64,000 nucleotides of DNA from Variovorax sp. JS1663 (GCF_002157355.1 NZ_LYMK01000005.1:124001-188000); one strand, 5' to 3'; shown: positions 8,199 through 16,671, counted from the first letter of the stretch. Notes: generated from the letters alone by a model not told the origin. Program-made: numbers and translations.

Positions 8199-9044
8199 AT
8201 GACCTTGCCAGCGCCACGCCTCCAATGCCCGACGGAACAGCTCGACATGTTCTGCGCGCTGCCTGGCGACATGGCGCCGCGCGACAGCCAGGACCTGATG
8301 GCCTACCCCTTCTTCTCGCTGGCCAAGTCCCGGCGCACCAAGCCCATCGACTTTCGCAGCGGCAACGTCGCCATCCGAGTGGAAGGCACGCAGGAACACG
8401 GCATCGCCACCATCTGGGACGCCGACATCCTCATCTGGGCCGCCAGCCAGATCGTGGAAGCGCGCGACGCCGGCATCACCACCTCGCGGCTGATGCGTGC
8501 CCGGCCCTACGAAATCCTGCGCTTCATCGGGCGCGGGGTCTCGCTGCGCGACTACCAGCGCCTCAAGGCAGCGCTCGATCGCCTGCAGTCCACCACCGTG
8601 GCCACGTCCATTCGCGAGACCACCGGCCGACGCCTGCACCGGTTTTCGTGGATCAACGAGTGGAAGGAACTGGCCGACGCTCGCGGCACCCCGCTGGGCA
8701 TCGAGCTGATCCTTCCGGACTGGTTCTACGCGGGCGTGTTGGACGCTGCCCTGGTGCTGACCATCGACCCGGCCTACTTCAACCTCACCGGTGGCATCGA
8801 GCGCTGGCTCTACCGCCTGGTACGCAAGCATGGCGGCCACCAGACCGGCGGCTGGCAGTTCGACTTCAAACACCTGCACCGCAAATCGGGCAGCACGGCG
8901 AAGCCGCACGACTTCGCCTGCGATCTACGCGCCCTGGTGGCGCGGCAGTCCATGCCCGGCTACCGCCTGGGCATCGTGCGCATGCCGGGCACGGGTGCCG
9001 AGGTGTTGACGTTCCGGCCGGTGCCGCCCACGGCACGGGGATAA
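8199..9044 (+). CDS. repA: Replication initiator protein A
   Basis: A 281-residue protein matching the RepA replication-initiator family of Tn4371-type ICEs and broad-host-range plasmids. Recognisable blocks are MAYPFFSLAKSRRTKPIDF, WDADILIWAASQIVEARDAG, RPYEILRFIGRG and YFNLTGGIERWLYRLVRKHGG. It would bind origin DNA and allow transient plasmid-like replication of the excised element. Three iteron-like direct repeats follow immediately (9070-9132), and parA comes next, giving a replication/partition cassette. The start at the ATG at 8199 is the first in frame after the upstream HTH gene. Confidence 0.88.
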   Translation: MTLPAPRLQCPTEQLDMFCALPGDMAPRDSQDLMAYPFFSLAKSRRTKPIDFRSGNVAIRVEGTQEHGIATIWDADILIWAASQIVEARDAGITTSRLMRARPYEILRFIGRGVSLRDYQRLKAALDRLQSTTVATSIRETTGRRLHRFSWINEWKELADARGTPLGIELILPDWFYAGVLDAALVLTIDPAYFNLTGGIERWLYRLVRKHGGHQTGGWQFDFKHLHRKSGSTAKPHDFACDLRALVARQSMPGYRLGIVRMPGTGAEVLTFRPVPPTARG

Positions 9045-9069
9045 GCGGTTCATGGCCTGTGGACGGGCT

Positions 9070-9132
9070 CGTGCCATCGGGCGTGCCAAGCGTCGTGCCA
9101 TCAGGCGTGTGTCCATCGTGCCATCAGGCGTG
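9070..9132. repeat. Three iteron-like 16-bp direct repeats between repA and parA
   Basis: CGTGCCATCGGGCGTG (9070-9085), CGTGCCATCAGGCGTG (9094-9109) and the same again (9117-9132) are direct repeats with one variable base. Start-to-start spacing is 24 and 23 bp, close to two helical turns, as in initiator-bound iterons. Their position just after repA suggests a replication origin. A parS-like or operator function for ParA is the alternative. Confidence 0.7.
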
Positions 9133-9288
9133 CCGATCGGCCGTCAGCCCAACGGCGGCGCGGCTTTGCACCGGCCGTAACTGCCCTAACCAGATTCATC
9201 TAACTGGTGGTGGGAGCGCGCCGTTTCAGTGGACAAGTGACGACCGGCACGCCGCTGCCACCACGCTACGAGCAGACGGGGCGACGCG

Positions 9289-9927
9289 ATGATCCTGGCC
9301 CTGCTCAACCAGAAAGGCGGCGTGGGCAAGACCACGCTGGCCACCCACATCGCGGGCGAGCTCGCGCTGCGGGGCCAGCAGGTGGTTCTGCTTGATGCCG
9401 ACCCGCAGGGCTCGGCACTGGACTGGACCCAGCGCCGCAGCCAGCAGGGCCTGCCCCGGCTTTTCAGCGCCGTCGGCCTGGCCCGCGAAACCCTGCACCA
9501 GGAAGCGCCTGAACTCGCCCGGCGGGTCGATCACGTCGTCATCGACGGCCCGCCACGCATTGCGGCGCTGGCGCGCTCCGCGCTGCTGGCTTCCGACCGT
9601 GTGGTCATCCCGGTGCAGCCCAGCCCCTACGACCTGTGGGCCAGCGCCGAGATGGTGGCGCTGATCCGCGAAGCCCAAGTCTTCCGCCCGGCGCTGCGTG
9701 CAGCCTTTGTCATCAACCGACGCGTCAGCACCACCGTCATCGGCCGCGAAGCCCGCCAGGCGCTGGCCGAGCAGCCGCTGCCCGCGCTGCGCTCGGAGGT
9801 GCACCAGCGCATCGTGTTCGCCGACAGCGTGGCCGCCGGCCGGCTGGCCTGCGAAACTGCACCCGACAGCGCGGCCGCACGCGAGGTGACCGCCCTGGTC
9901 GATGAACTGCTGCGGTGGCCGTCATGA
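9289..9927 (+). CDS. parA: ParA-family partition ATPase
   Basis: A 212-residue P-loop ATPase. The deviant Walker A KGGVGKTT is at residues 9-16 (NQKGGVGKTTLATHIAGEL), followed by VVLLDADPQGSALDW and the switch VVIDGPPR. This is the short ParA class without an N-terminal HTH. It should drive segregation of the replicating ICE together with the adjacent small protein (9924-10196). The ATG at 9289 puts the P-loop at its usual distance from the N-terminus. Its stop overlaps the next start as ATGA. Confidence 0.9.
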   Translation: MILALLNQKGGVGKTTLATHIAGELALRGQQVVLLDADPQGSALDWTQRRSQQGLPRLFSAVGLARETLHQEAPELARRVDHVVIDGPPRIAALARSALLASDRVVIPVQPSPYDLWASAEMVALIREAQVFRPALRAAFVINRRVSTTVIGREARQALAEQPLPALRSEVHQRIVFADSVAAGRLACETAPDSAAAREVTALVDELLRWPS

Positions 9928-10196
9928 CGGCAGAACACCCGTCGCGTGGCAAACGCATCGCCATCGGCGCACGCCCACCCGCCAACCCGCAGGCCGATGC
10001 CTGGGTGCGCCAGGGTGATGGCGAGGCGCTGCAGAAAGGCGATCTGTTCACCGCCCGCCTGACGCTGGATGTGACGCCCGCCATGCGCGCACGCATCAAG
10101 GTCTCGGCGTTCACCCAGGGCACCACCGTGGCCGAGTTGCTGCGCGCCTTGCTGGATCGCGAATTCCCGCAATCCCGTTCGGAGACATCCCCATGA
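9924..10196 (+). CDS. Small ribbon-helix-helix partition-associated protein
   Basis: A 90-residue protein translationally coupled to parA (ATG at 9924 overlaps its TGA). The C-terminal half, DLFTARLTLDVTPAMRARIKVSAFTQGTTVAELLRALLDREF, is a ribbon-helix-helix pattern: a short strand followed by two helices. By position it is the likely centromere-binding partner and autoregulator for ParA, comparable to the small RHH partners of other short ParA proteins. Its stop overlaps the DUF2840 start (10193). Confidence 0.75.
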   Translation: MTAEHPSRGKRIAIGARPPANPQADAWVRQGDGEALQKGDLFTARLTLDVTPAMRARIKVSAFTQGTTVAELLRALLDREFPQSRSETSP

Positions 10197-10774
10197 ACAT
10201 GCACATCACGCCCGATGGCACGGCTGCGCACGGCGCAGCACGTTCGTCGCTGCCGCAGCCCCTTGCGCTGCAGCACAAACCAGCCGATACCCCACCACCG
10301 ACCCGCGTCTCGCTGGCCTACGTCCACCAGCGGTTCAACCTCTACCTGCGCTTTGGGCAGCCCGAGCGCACCTTGCAACTTGACCACTGGCGTCGCTGCG
10401 CGATCTTCAATCCGTCTGCTATCTTCTGCCGCGTGCGCTGGCAGGCGAACGACCACGGCACGACGCTGTGGCAGTTGATGGTGCTGCAGGCCGGCACCCC
10501 GCTGGACGCCTTACAGCGCTTGCCCGGCGTGCGACCGGGAGCACGCGTGTTGCTGCACGTAGAAGGCGAACTGAAGGTGCGCGCCGTGCTTCAGCAGATC
10601 GATGCCATCGAGGCTCAAGACATCGACGCCTCCACCGTCACCGCCGCGTACTGGGGCACGCTGGGAAACCGCCTTGCGGCCTGGACTACTGGGCCGTCAG
10701 TCGCTCCGCTGCAACTGCCTGCATACAGCGCCGAACGTCACGCTGCAGCATTGACCACGGGGGACTTGCAATGA
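10193..10774 (+). CDS. DUF2840 family protein
   Basis: A 193-residue protein. The core TRVSLAYVHQRFNLYLRFGQPERTLQLDHWRRCAIFNPSAIFCRVRWQANDHGTT, shown here as recognised blocks, matches DUF2840, a family found between parA and traF in these elements. The function is unknown; it has no membrane segment. It is coupled at both ends: the start overlaps the upstream RHH gene by 4 nt and its stop overlaps the traF ATG at 10771. Confidence 0.8.
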   Translation: MNMHITPDGTAAHGAARSSLPQPLALQHKPADTPPPTRVSLAYVHQRFNLYLRFGQPERTLQLDHWRRCAIFNPSAIFCRVRWQANDHGTTLWQLMVLQAGTPLDALQRLPGVRPGARVLLHVEGELKVRAVLQQIDAIEAQDIDASTVTAAYWGTLGNRLAAWTTGPSVAPLQLPAYSAERHAAALTTGDLQ

Positions 10775-11322
10775 GCAGCTCTCGTGCTTCCATCCTTGCG
10801 CTCGGCAGCGCGGCGGCCATCGCATTGGCAGCACTTGCCTGTGCTTCGTTCGCCAAGCCTTCGCCACGCTTGGTCTACAACCCGTCAGACAGCGTGCCGG
10901 TTGGCTGGTACAGCATCAAGCCGCTGGAGCAGGACCCCACTCAGCAACCAACTGAGCTGCAAGTCGGAAGCATCGTGCTCGTCCACTTGCCTGCCGAAGC
11001 CGCAGCACTGGCTGCGCAGCGCGGATACTTGCCGCCGCGCGTGCCGTTGCTCAAGCGCGTGGGCGCCGTGGCGCCACAACGCGCGTGCATCACCGGCCAG
11101 GTTGTGCGCATTGACGGGCACACCGCGGCCACCGCATTGAGCGTTGACCGCATGGGCCGCCCGCTGCAAGGCTGGCCGCTATGCCGCCGCCTGCAGGCTG
11201 GCGAGGTCTTCCTGCTCAGCGTGACAAATCCGGCGTCGTTCGACAGCCGCTACTTCGGGCCGGTGCGCGCCGTCGATGTGATCGGCATTGCGCAGCCGCT
11301 GTGGCTGCTGGAGCAGCCATGA
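10771..11322 (+). CDS. traF: TraF-type S26 signal-peptidase-like conjugation protease
   Basis: A 183-residue protein with one N-terminal membrane segment (about residues 8-28) and a periplasmic peptidase domain. The serine of NPSDSVPVGWY and the lysine of VPLLKRVGAV are the expected Ser/Lys catalytic dyad of S26 peptidases. In IncP plasmids TraF matures the TrbC pilin, and trbC is present at 36738-37142, so the same pairing is expected. The ATG at 10771 overlaps the DUF2840 stop. It is the last gene before the candidate oriT and relaxase. Confidence 0.85.
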   Translation: MSSSRASILALGSAAAIALAALACASFAKPSPRLVYNPSDSVPVGWYSIKPLEQDPTQQPTELQVGSIVLVHLPAEAAALAAQRGYLPPRVPLLKRVGAVAPQRACITGQVVRIDGHTAATALSVDRMGRPLQGWPLCRRLQAGEVFLLSVTNPASFDSRYFGPVRAVDVIGIAQPLWLLEQP

Positions 11323-11593
11323 CGGCCGCAAGACGACAGTCGCCGTCGCCGCCGATGCATCGCCTCACCGTGCCCGTCGGCCCTGTGGACGGCGCAGGCA
11401 CACGGGGAAAGATGCAGGGCAAGATAAAAGGTCGCGGCACTCAGCCGCTTGAAAACCCTGTCTGCACGTGGGGGTGGCGCGGCACGCGCCAAGGGGCAGC
11501 GGCGTGCTGCGAGAGTGCGCAACGCTGCATCGGCATTGGCGAAGGTGCGTGCTTCGCTCGCTTGGCTGCGCCGGTCTTGGATGGAATCGCCCG
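11323..11593. promoter_or_regulatory. oriT: traF-relaxase intergenic region, candidate oriT
   Basis: These 271 bp contain no gene. They hold a 5-bp stem GCGGC/GCCGC (11434-11448) and a perfect 7-bp inverted repeat TGGCGCG-gca-CGCGCCA (11475-11491). Between them is AAAACCCTGTCTGC, loosely like the ATCCTG|C nick core of IncP-type origins. Location directly upstream of the relaxase is where MOBP-type oriT sites usually lie. This is a positional inference; the nick site is not established. Confidence 0.3.
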
Positions 11594-13552
11594 ATGAGCC
11601 GCAGCAATGAAGACCACTTTCGGATCCGTCCCGGCACGCCGAAACAGCGTGGCGACGCTTTCATCAACAAGGTGCTGCGCCAGACCAACAAGGCGGGTGC
11701 CAAGCTCGGCAAGACGGTCGACAAAGTCGGACTGCGACCCGGCTCCCGGCTGGGGCGCGGCCACGTCGCGGCCCGTTTCGCCGGAGCCTCGCTCACGCCC
11801 AACGCCCGCCGCGTGACGATCAAGGCGCGCCTGGTCCATATGGCCAAGGCCGGGCCGCGCTCAGCCGCTACGCACCTGCGCTACATCGAACGCGAAGGGG
11901 TCGATCGCCAAGGCGGGCCGGGCCACGCCTATGGTCCGACCACTGGCGTGGCGGACACCGCCGCTTTCGAGGAGCGCGGACGCGAAGATCGCCACCAATT
12001 CCGCTTCATCGTCTCACCGGAAGACGCCGAACAGCTCGATGACCTGCGCACCTATACCCGGCACCTGATGGCGCGGATGGAGGCCGACCTTGGCACGCGG
12101 CTGGACTGGGTTGCGGTGGATCACTGGAACACCGACAACCCGCACACGCACGTCGTCCTGCGCGGCAAGGACGACACCGGCAAAGACCTCATCATTTCCC
12201 GCGATTACATCGCCGTGGGAATGCGCCACCGGGCCGCCGAACTGGCAACCGGATGGCTGGGGCCGCTCACCGAGCTGGAGATCCAACACGCCATGCAGCG
12301 CGAAGTCGACCAGGAGCGGTGGACAGGGTTGGACCGCACCTTGCAGCGTGAGGTCAAGGACGGTCTGGTGCCGCCGGATGCGCTGGCCGCACCCCGGCTG
12401 CAACGCCAGCGGCAGATGCTGATCGGTCGTCTGCAGCGCTTGCAACGCCTTGGCCTGGCGACCGAGCAACAGCTCGGCACGTGGGCCATCCACGCCGATG
12501 CCGAACCGACTCTGCGAGCCATGGGCGAGCGCGGCGACATCATCCGCACGATGCAACGCGTCATGAGCGGCAAGCAGCGAGAGTTGGCCGTGTTCCAGTC
12601 TGGCGCGGATGGCCACACCATCGTAGGCCGCGTCGTAGCTAAAGGGCTGGCAGACGAGCTGCACGACAAGGGCTATCTGGTCATCGACGGGACCGACGGC
12701 AAGGCGCACTACGTCGCTCTGCCACCGCGGTCGGAACTGGAGCAATACCCCACAGGCGCCGTGGTGGAGGTGAAAGGTTCTCCCGACGTGCGCGCGGCTG
12801 ACCGGAACATCGCCGCGCTGTCGGTGAACGGCATCTATCGCACCGATCATCACCTGGCGCTCGCCCAAGGTCAGGCCACGCCCAATCGCGACCCGCGCGA
12901 GGTGGTGGCCGCGCATGCGCGCCGGCTCGAAGCTCTGCGCCGTGCCGGCATCGCGGAGCGCGAGGCCGAAGGCGTTTGGCGCATACCCAGCGACCTGACC
13001 GAACAAGGCCGCCAATACGATGTCCAGCGCCTGGGCGGTGGCGTTGCTGTGGAACTGAAGGCACACCTGCCCATCGAAAGGCAGACCCGCGTGATCGGCG
13101 CGACCTGGCTGGATCAGCAGTTGATCAGCGGTGGCAAGGGGCTGGGAGATGTGGGCTTTGGCGGGGAGGTCAAGGACGCGCTGCAGCAACGGGTTGATTT
13201 TCTGGCCGAACAGGGGCTGGCTGAGCGGCGCGGGCAGCATGTGGTTTTGGCTCGCAGTCTTTTGGCGACGCTGCGCGGACGCGAGCTAAAAAGGACTGCG
13301 CAGGACGTCACAGCAGAAACCAGCCTGGAATATCGTCCAATTGCCGACGGTCAGCGTGTGGTGGGCATCTATCGCCGCAGCTTCATGCTCGCCAGCGGGC
13401 GCTACGCTATGCTGGATGACGGCATAGGGTTCAGCCTGGTGCCCTGGAACCCAACCATTGAGCAGCGGGTGGGAAAGAACATTTCGGCCGTTGTGCGTGG
13501 AGGATGCGTGGTGTTGGACAGCAGAAAACAAATAGGGTTGCCTATTGGATAG
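11594..13552 (+). CDS. rlx: Relaxase/mobilisation nuclease (VirD2-like, DUF3363)
   Basis: A 652-residue relaxase that would nick oriT and lead the single strand into the type IV secretion channel. The N-terminal domain contains the metal-binding three-histidine motif at H177, H184 and H186 (DHWNTDNPHTHVVLRG). The C-terminal half (about residues 300-640) corresponds to the DUF3363 region found in Tn4371-type relaxases. The start is set at the ATG at 11594 (MSRSNEDHFRIRPGTPKQRG); the frame is open further upstream but without family-like sequence. The coupling protein TraG and Trb channel genes lie 20 kb away across the cargo. Confidence 0.88.
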   Translation: MSRSNEDHFRIRPGTPKQRGDAFINKVLRQTNKAGAKLGKTVDKVGLRPGSRLGRGHVAARFAGASLTPNARRVTIKARLVHMAKAGPRSAATHLRYIEREGVDRQGGPGHAYGPTTGVADTAAFEERGREDRHQFRFIVSPEDAEQLDDLRTYTRHLMARMEADLGTRLDWVAVDHWNTDNPHTHVVLRGKDDTGKDLIISRDYIAVGMRHRAAELATGWLGPLTELEIQHAMQREVDQERWTGLDRTLQREVKDGLVPPDALAAPRLQRQRQMLIGRLQRLQRLGLATEQQLGTWAIHADAEPTLRAMGERGDIIRTMQRVMSGKQRELAVFQSGADGHTIVGRVVAKGLADELHDKGYLVIDGTDGKAHYVALPPRSELEQYPTGAVVEVKGSPDVRAADRNIAALSVNGIYRTDHHLALAQGQATPNRDPREVVAAHARRLEALRRAGIAEREAEGVWRIPSDLTEQGRQYDVQRLGGGVAVELKAHLPIERQTRVIGATWLDQQLISGGKGLGDVGFGGEVKDALQQRVDFLAEQGLAERRGQHVVLARSLLATLRGRELKRTAQDVTAETSLEYRPIADGQRVVGIYRRSFMLASGRYAMLDDGIGFSLVPWNPTIEQRVGKNISAVVRGGCVVLDSRKQIGLPIG

Positions 13553-13683
13553 GTTGCTTGCAGCCAATGCGCGGTCAAATCTCCTCGGTTGCATTCATCA
13601 ACAGCAGGTCAGTTAACCCCAGCGGTCAGCCTGTAGTTCAGAACTGTCCGGTTTCCCCGGGGGAACTTCACCGAGGCTGCGCC

Positions 13684-13950
13684 GGCTCCTGGGTCGTGTG
13701 AGCCAGGCGTAGAACCCGCCACGCGAGACACCGAGCGCCTCGCACATCAGATTGACCGGCCAGGCCCCTCGGTGTTTCGCCACGAAGCCGAACTTCACAT
13801 CGACTCCTTCGCGAAGTAGGCCGCGGCTCTTTCAGGATGTCGCGCTCCATCTTGAGCTTGGCCACTTCCTTGCGCAGCCGCGCTATCTCGGCGTCCTGGA
13901 CCTTCTGTTTGCCGTTACCAGGAAACGCCTCCTGGGGCTCCTCTGGTCGA
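13684..13950 (-). mobile_element. IS3-family transposase remnant
   Basis: On the minus strand two broken frames remain. An OrfA C-terminal piece (EAFPGNGKQKVQDAEIARLR, then KLKMERDILK) is followed by an OrfB N-terminal piece (KFGFVAKHRGAWPVNLMCEA, then LGVSRGGFYAWLTRPRSRRS). OrfA loses its frame by an apparent one-base deletion just after DILK, and OrfB stops after about 40 recognisable residues. No catalytic DDE domain remains, so it is inactive. It lies exactly between the relaxase and the catabolic cargo and is likely a scar of the event that brought the cargo in. The rest of 13553-14052 holds nothing else coding. Confidence 0.75.
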
Positions 13951-14052
13951 TAGCAATTTTGGACAACAACTTTATTCAATTCATTCAATACGCCATGCAC
14001 CTACGTTTCGAAAATGGGAAGAGCTTCATCCAACCGCCCACAAGGAGACATC
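13951..14052 (+). promoter_or_regulatory. Leader of the chn module
   Basis: This AT-richer 100 bp separates the IS fragment from chnC. It contains a tandem ATTCAAT repeat (13974-13980 and 13983-13989) and CAATTCATTCAA (13977-13988), a motif that recurs with one change ahead of chnB (15008-15019). A strong ribosome site, AAGGAG at 14042-14047, precedes chnC. A TTGGAC hexamer at 13959-13964 could be a -35 element, but its spacing to any -10 is poor, as is common for AraC/XylS-activated promoters. Confidence 0.4.
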
Positions 14053-14955
14053 ATGAGTATTTCACCCCCGGCCGATTTCTTGCGCAAGCTCTACCAGTCC
14101 TGGTCAGAGCGCATGGCGGCAAACCCTGCACTGACCATCGACGACCTGCGAAGTCTGTTTGACGAGTGGCACCAGCCCACCATGGAGCCCGAGGGGGTCA
14201 CCTACAAGTCAGAGGTGGTGGCCGGTATTGAGGCCATCTGGGCGCTGCCCGTAGGCGCCGATACTTCCAAAGTGATTCTCTATACCCATGGCGGGGGCTT
14301 CGCGGTCGGATCGGCAGCCAGCCATCGCAAGCTCGCCGGGCACCTGGCCAAACACCTGGGCGTCACGGCTGTGGTCATCGACTACCGTCGCGCTCCCGAG
14401 CATCCGTTCCCCGCCCAAATCGAAGATGCAACGGCTGTCTACCGAGACCTGCTTTCCAGGGGGTACAAGGCGCAGGACATCACCACCAGTGGTGACTCCG
14501 CGGGCGGCAATCTGGCCATCGCGACGGTGCTGAAATTGCGTGATGATGGTGTTCCATTGCCAGGTTCGGTCATCGCGTTCTCGCCCTGGCTGGACATGGA
14601 ACATGTGGGCATGACGCTGGAGACCAATGCGGCCACTGATGCCCTGGTTGGAAAGGGCATTCTGGAGGCCATGTCTGGCATGTTCCTCGGCGAGCAGGGG
14701 TCGCGAACGGATCCTTTGGCCAATCCGCTCAAGGCGAACTACAAGGGCTTTCCGCGCCTGTATGTCAACGCCGGTTCCAACGAGACGCTGCTTGATAACG
14801 CCACCGGCCTAGCCAGCATCGCCAAGGACGCAGGGGTCCAGGTGACGCTCTCTGTGGTCGACGGCATGCAGCACGTTTTCCCCTTCCTGGCCGGCCGTGC
14901 CGTGGAGGCGGACGAGGAACTGCGTCGCATCGCGAAGTGGTTCAAGGGCAGTTGA
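14053..14955 (+). CDS. chnC: Alpha/beta hydrolase, probable epsilon-caprolactone hydrolase
   Basis: A 300-residue enzyme of the hormone-sensitive-lipase-like alpha/beta-hydrolase family. The oxyanion motif HGGG is at residues 79-82 and the nucleophile elbow GDSAGG has Ser at 149; the aspartate and the histidine (DGMQHVFPF) follow near the C-terminus. It would open epsilon-caprolactone to 6-hydroxyhexanoate, the step after the Baeyer-Villiger enzyme encoded next. The start at the ATG at 14053 has AAGGAG 6 nt upstream; the frame extends 13 codons further upstream without support. A canonical terminator-like hairpin follows. Substrate assignment rests on neighbours; closely related lactones such as valerolactone are possible. 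Confidence 0.82.
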   Translation: MSISPPADFLRKLYQSWSERMAANPALTIDDLRSLFDEWHQPTMEPEGVTYKSEVVAGIEAIWALPVGADTSKVILYTHGGGFAVGSAASHRKLAGHLAKHLGVTAVVIDYRRAPEHPFPAQIEDATAVYRDLLSRGYKAQDITTSGDSAGGNLAIATVLKLRDDGVPLPGSVIAFSPWLDMEHVGMTLETNAATDALVGKGILEAMSGMFLGEQGSRTDPLANPLKANYKGFPRLYVNAGSNETLLDNATGLASIAKDAGVQVTLSVVDGMQHVFPFLAGRAVEADEELRRIAKWFKGS

Positions 14956-14973
14956 CGCTCGCTCATTTCCTTG

Positions 14974-15007
14974 CCTGAGCCGTATCGGCTCAGGTTTTCC
15001 TTTCTTT
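14974..15007 (+). terminator. Intrinsic terminator between chnC and chnB
   Basis: CCTGAGCCG (14974-14982) pairs perfectly with CGGCTCAGG (14986-14994) over a 3-nt loop and is followed by TTTTCCTTTCTTT (14995-15007). This is a convincing rho-independent terminator inside what otherwise looks like one operon, so chnC may be a separate transcript or the terminator may set a lower level for downstream genes. Confidence 0.75.
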
Positions 15008-15075
15008 CAGTTCATTCAACGGGAGCCAAAGTGCCCTCGCAGGGCGGAGCTTTGGCGCCATCAAAGAGACAAGTC
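15008..15075 (+). promoter_or_regulatory. chnB upstream region with repeated motif
   Basis: CAGTTCATTCAA (15008-15019) matches CAATTCATTCAA ahead of chnC (13977-13988) at 11 of 12 positions, and both lie about 57-65 bp before the start codon. Together with the terminator just upstream, this suggests a second promoter driving chnB onward, with the repeat as a candidate ChnR half-site. AGAGAC before the ATG is a modest ribosome site. Confidence 0.4.
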
Positions 15076-16671
15076 ATGAAAAACACAACCCATTTCGACG
15101 CAATCATCATTGGCGCGGGCTTCGGCGGCATGTACATGCTCAAGAAGTTGCGCGATGAACAGGGCTTGAAGGTCCGCGTCTTCGACAAGGCTGGCGGCGT
15201 GGGCGGCACCTGGTACTGGAACCGCTACCCGGGTGCGCTTTCCGACACCGAGAGCTTTGTGTACTGCTACTCGTGGGACAAAGCGCTGCTGCAGGATATG
15301 CACATCACCACACGCTATCTGACCCAGCCACAGATTCTTTCCTATCTGGAACATGTGGCGGATCGGTACCAGCTTCGGCCCGACATCCAACTCAATACCG
15401 GCATTACGGCTGCGCACTTCAATGAATCGTCCAATACGTGGGAGGTGATGACCGATACGGGCGAAACCCACACTGCCAAATTCATCGTGACGGCGCTCGG
15501 TTTGCTGTCCGCCACCAACATCCCCAACATCAAAGGCAGAGACAGCTTTCAGGGCGAGTGGTACCACACCGGCAACTGGCCTGAGGGCGTTCAATTCGAA
15601 GGCAAGCGCGTGGGCGTGATCGGCACCGGCTCCACTGGCACCCAGGTCATCACCGCGATCGCACCGAATGTCGCGCACCTGACTGTCTTCCAACGCTCAC
15701 CCCAATACAGCGTCCCGGTCGGCAATGGCCCAGTGACAGCGGACTACGTGGCGAATGTGAAGAAGAACTACGACGAAATCTGGGAACAGGTGAAGAGTTC
15801 CGTCGTCGCTTTCGGGTTCAAGGAAAGCACCGTCCCTGCAATGAGTGTGTCCGAAGAGGAGCGCAAAGCCGTGTTCCAGAAGGCTTGGGAGAACGGTGGT
15901 GGCTTTCGCTTCATGTTCGAGACCTTCTGCGACATCGCCACCGACGAGCAGGCGAACCTGGCGGCGCAGAACTTCATCCGCAGCAAGATCGCCGAAATCG
16001 TCAAGGATCCGGAAGTTGCTCGCAAGCTCATGCCGAAGGACTTGTACGCCAAGCGCCCGCTGTGCGATAGCGGCTACTACGCGACCTACAACCGGCCGAA
16101 CGTCAAGCTGCTTGACGTCAAGGCCAACCCGATCGCCGAGATCACCCCCAAGGGCGTGCGCACATCGGATGGCGTGGAGCATGAACTCGACATGCTGATC
16201 TTTGCCACAGGTTTCGACGCGGTGGACGGCAACTACACCAAGATCGACATCCGTGGGCGCAACGGACTGAGCATCAAGGACCACTGGAAAACCGGTCCCA
16301 CCAGCTACCTGGGCATGACAAATGCGAACTATCCCAACATGTTCATGGTGCTCGGCCCCAACGGTCCCTTCACGAACCTGCCGCCGTCAATCGAGACCCA
16401 GGTCGAGTGGATCAGCGAACTGATCAGTGAGGTCAATGCGAAGGATCTGAGCACGGTGGAACCCACCAAAGCAGCCGAAGCCAGCTGGACCAAGACCTGT
16501 CAAGACATTGCTGGCATGACCCTGTTTCCCAAAGCCGAGTCTTGGATCTTTGGCGCCAATATTCCTGGCAAGAGCAACACGGTCTATTTCTACATGGCCG
16601 GTCTTGGTGCCTACCGACAACAACTCTCCGCAGTCAAGAGCGAGGGCTATCAGGGCTTCCTGTTTCAGTAA
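15076..16671 (+). CDS. chnB: Cyclohexanone monooxygenase (Baeyer-Villiger, type I)
   Basis: A 531-residue flavoprotein that inserts oxygen into cyclohexanone to give epsilon-caprolactone, using FAD and NADPH. It shows the FAD fold GAGFGG (residues 13-18), the Baeyer-Villiger fingerprint FQGEWYHTGNWP (158-169), the NADPH fold GTGSTG (183-188) and a second signature ATGFDAVDG. From memory, long blocks are near-identical to Acinetobacter cyclohexanone monooxygenase (for example WYWNRYPGAL, GGGFRFMFETF, MVLGPNGPFTNLPPSIE), so it is close to the true cyclohexanone enzyme rather than a distant homologue. The start is the ATG at 15076 (MKNTTHFDAI); the upstream open frame is non-coding leader. Cyclopentanone activity is possible. 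Confidence 0.92.
   Translation: MKNTTHFDAIIIGAGFGGMYMLKKLRDEQGLKVRVFDKAGGVGGTWYWNRYPGALSDTESFVYCYSWDKALLQDMHITTRYLTQPQILSYLEHVADRYQLRPDIQLNTGITAAHFNESSNTWEVMTDTGETHTAKFIVTALGLLSATNIPNIKGRDSFQGEWYHTGNWPEGVQFEGKRVGVIGTGSTGTQVITAIAPNVAHLTVFQRSPQYSVPVGNGPVTADYVANVKKNYDEIWEQVKSSVVAFGFKESTVPAMSVSEEERKAVFQKAWENGGGFRFMFETFCDIATDEQANLAAQNFIRSKIAEIVKDPEVARKLMPKDLYAKRPLCDSGYYATYNRPNVKLLDVKANPIAEITPKGVRTSDGVEHELDMLIFATGFDAVDGNYTKIDIRGRNGLSIKDHWKTGPTSYLGMTNANYPNMFMVLGPNGPFTNLPPSIETQVEWISELISEVNAKDLSTVEPTKAAEASWTKTCQDIAGMTLFPKAESWIFGANIPGKSNTVYFYMAGLGAYRQQLSAVKSEGYQGFLFQ

Noticed and set aside
9070..9132. A CRISPR array
   Set aside because: Only three 16-bp repeats with 7-8 bp gaps and no cas genes; iterons fit better. 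No CRISPR array is visible elsewhere.
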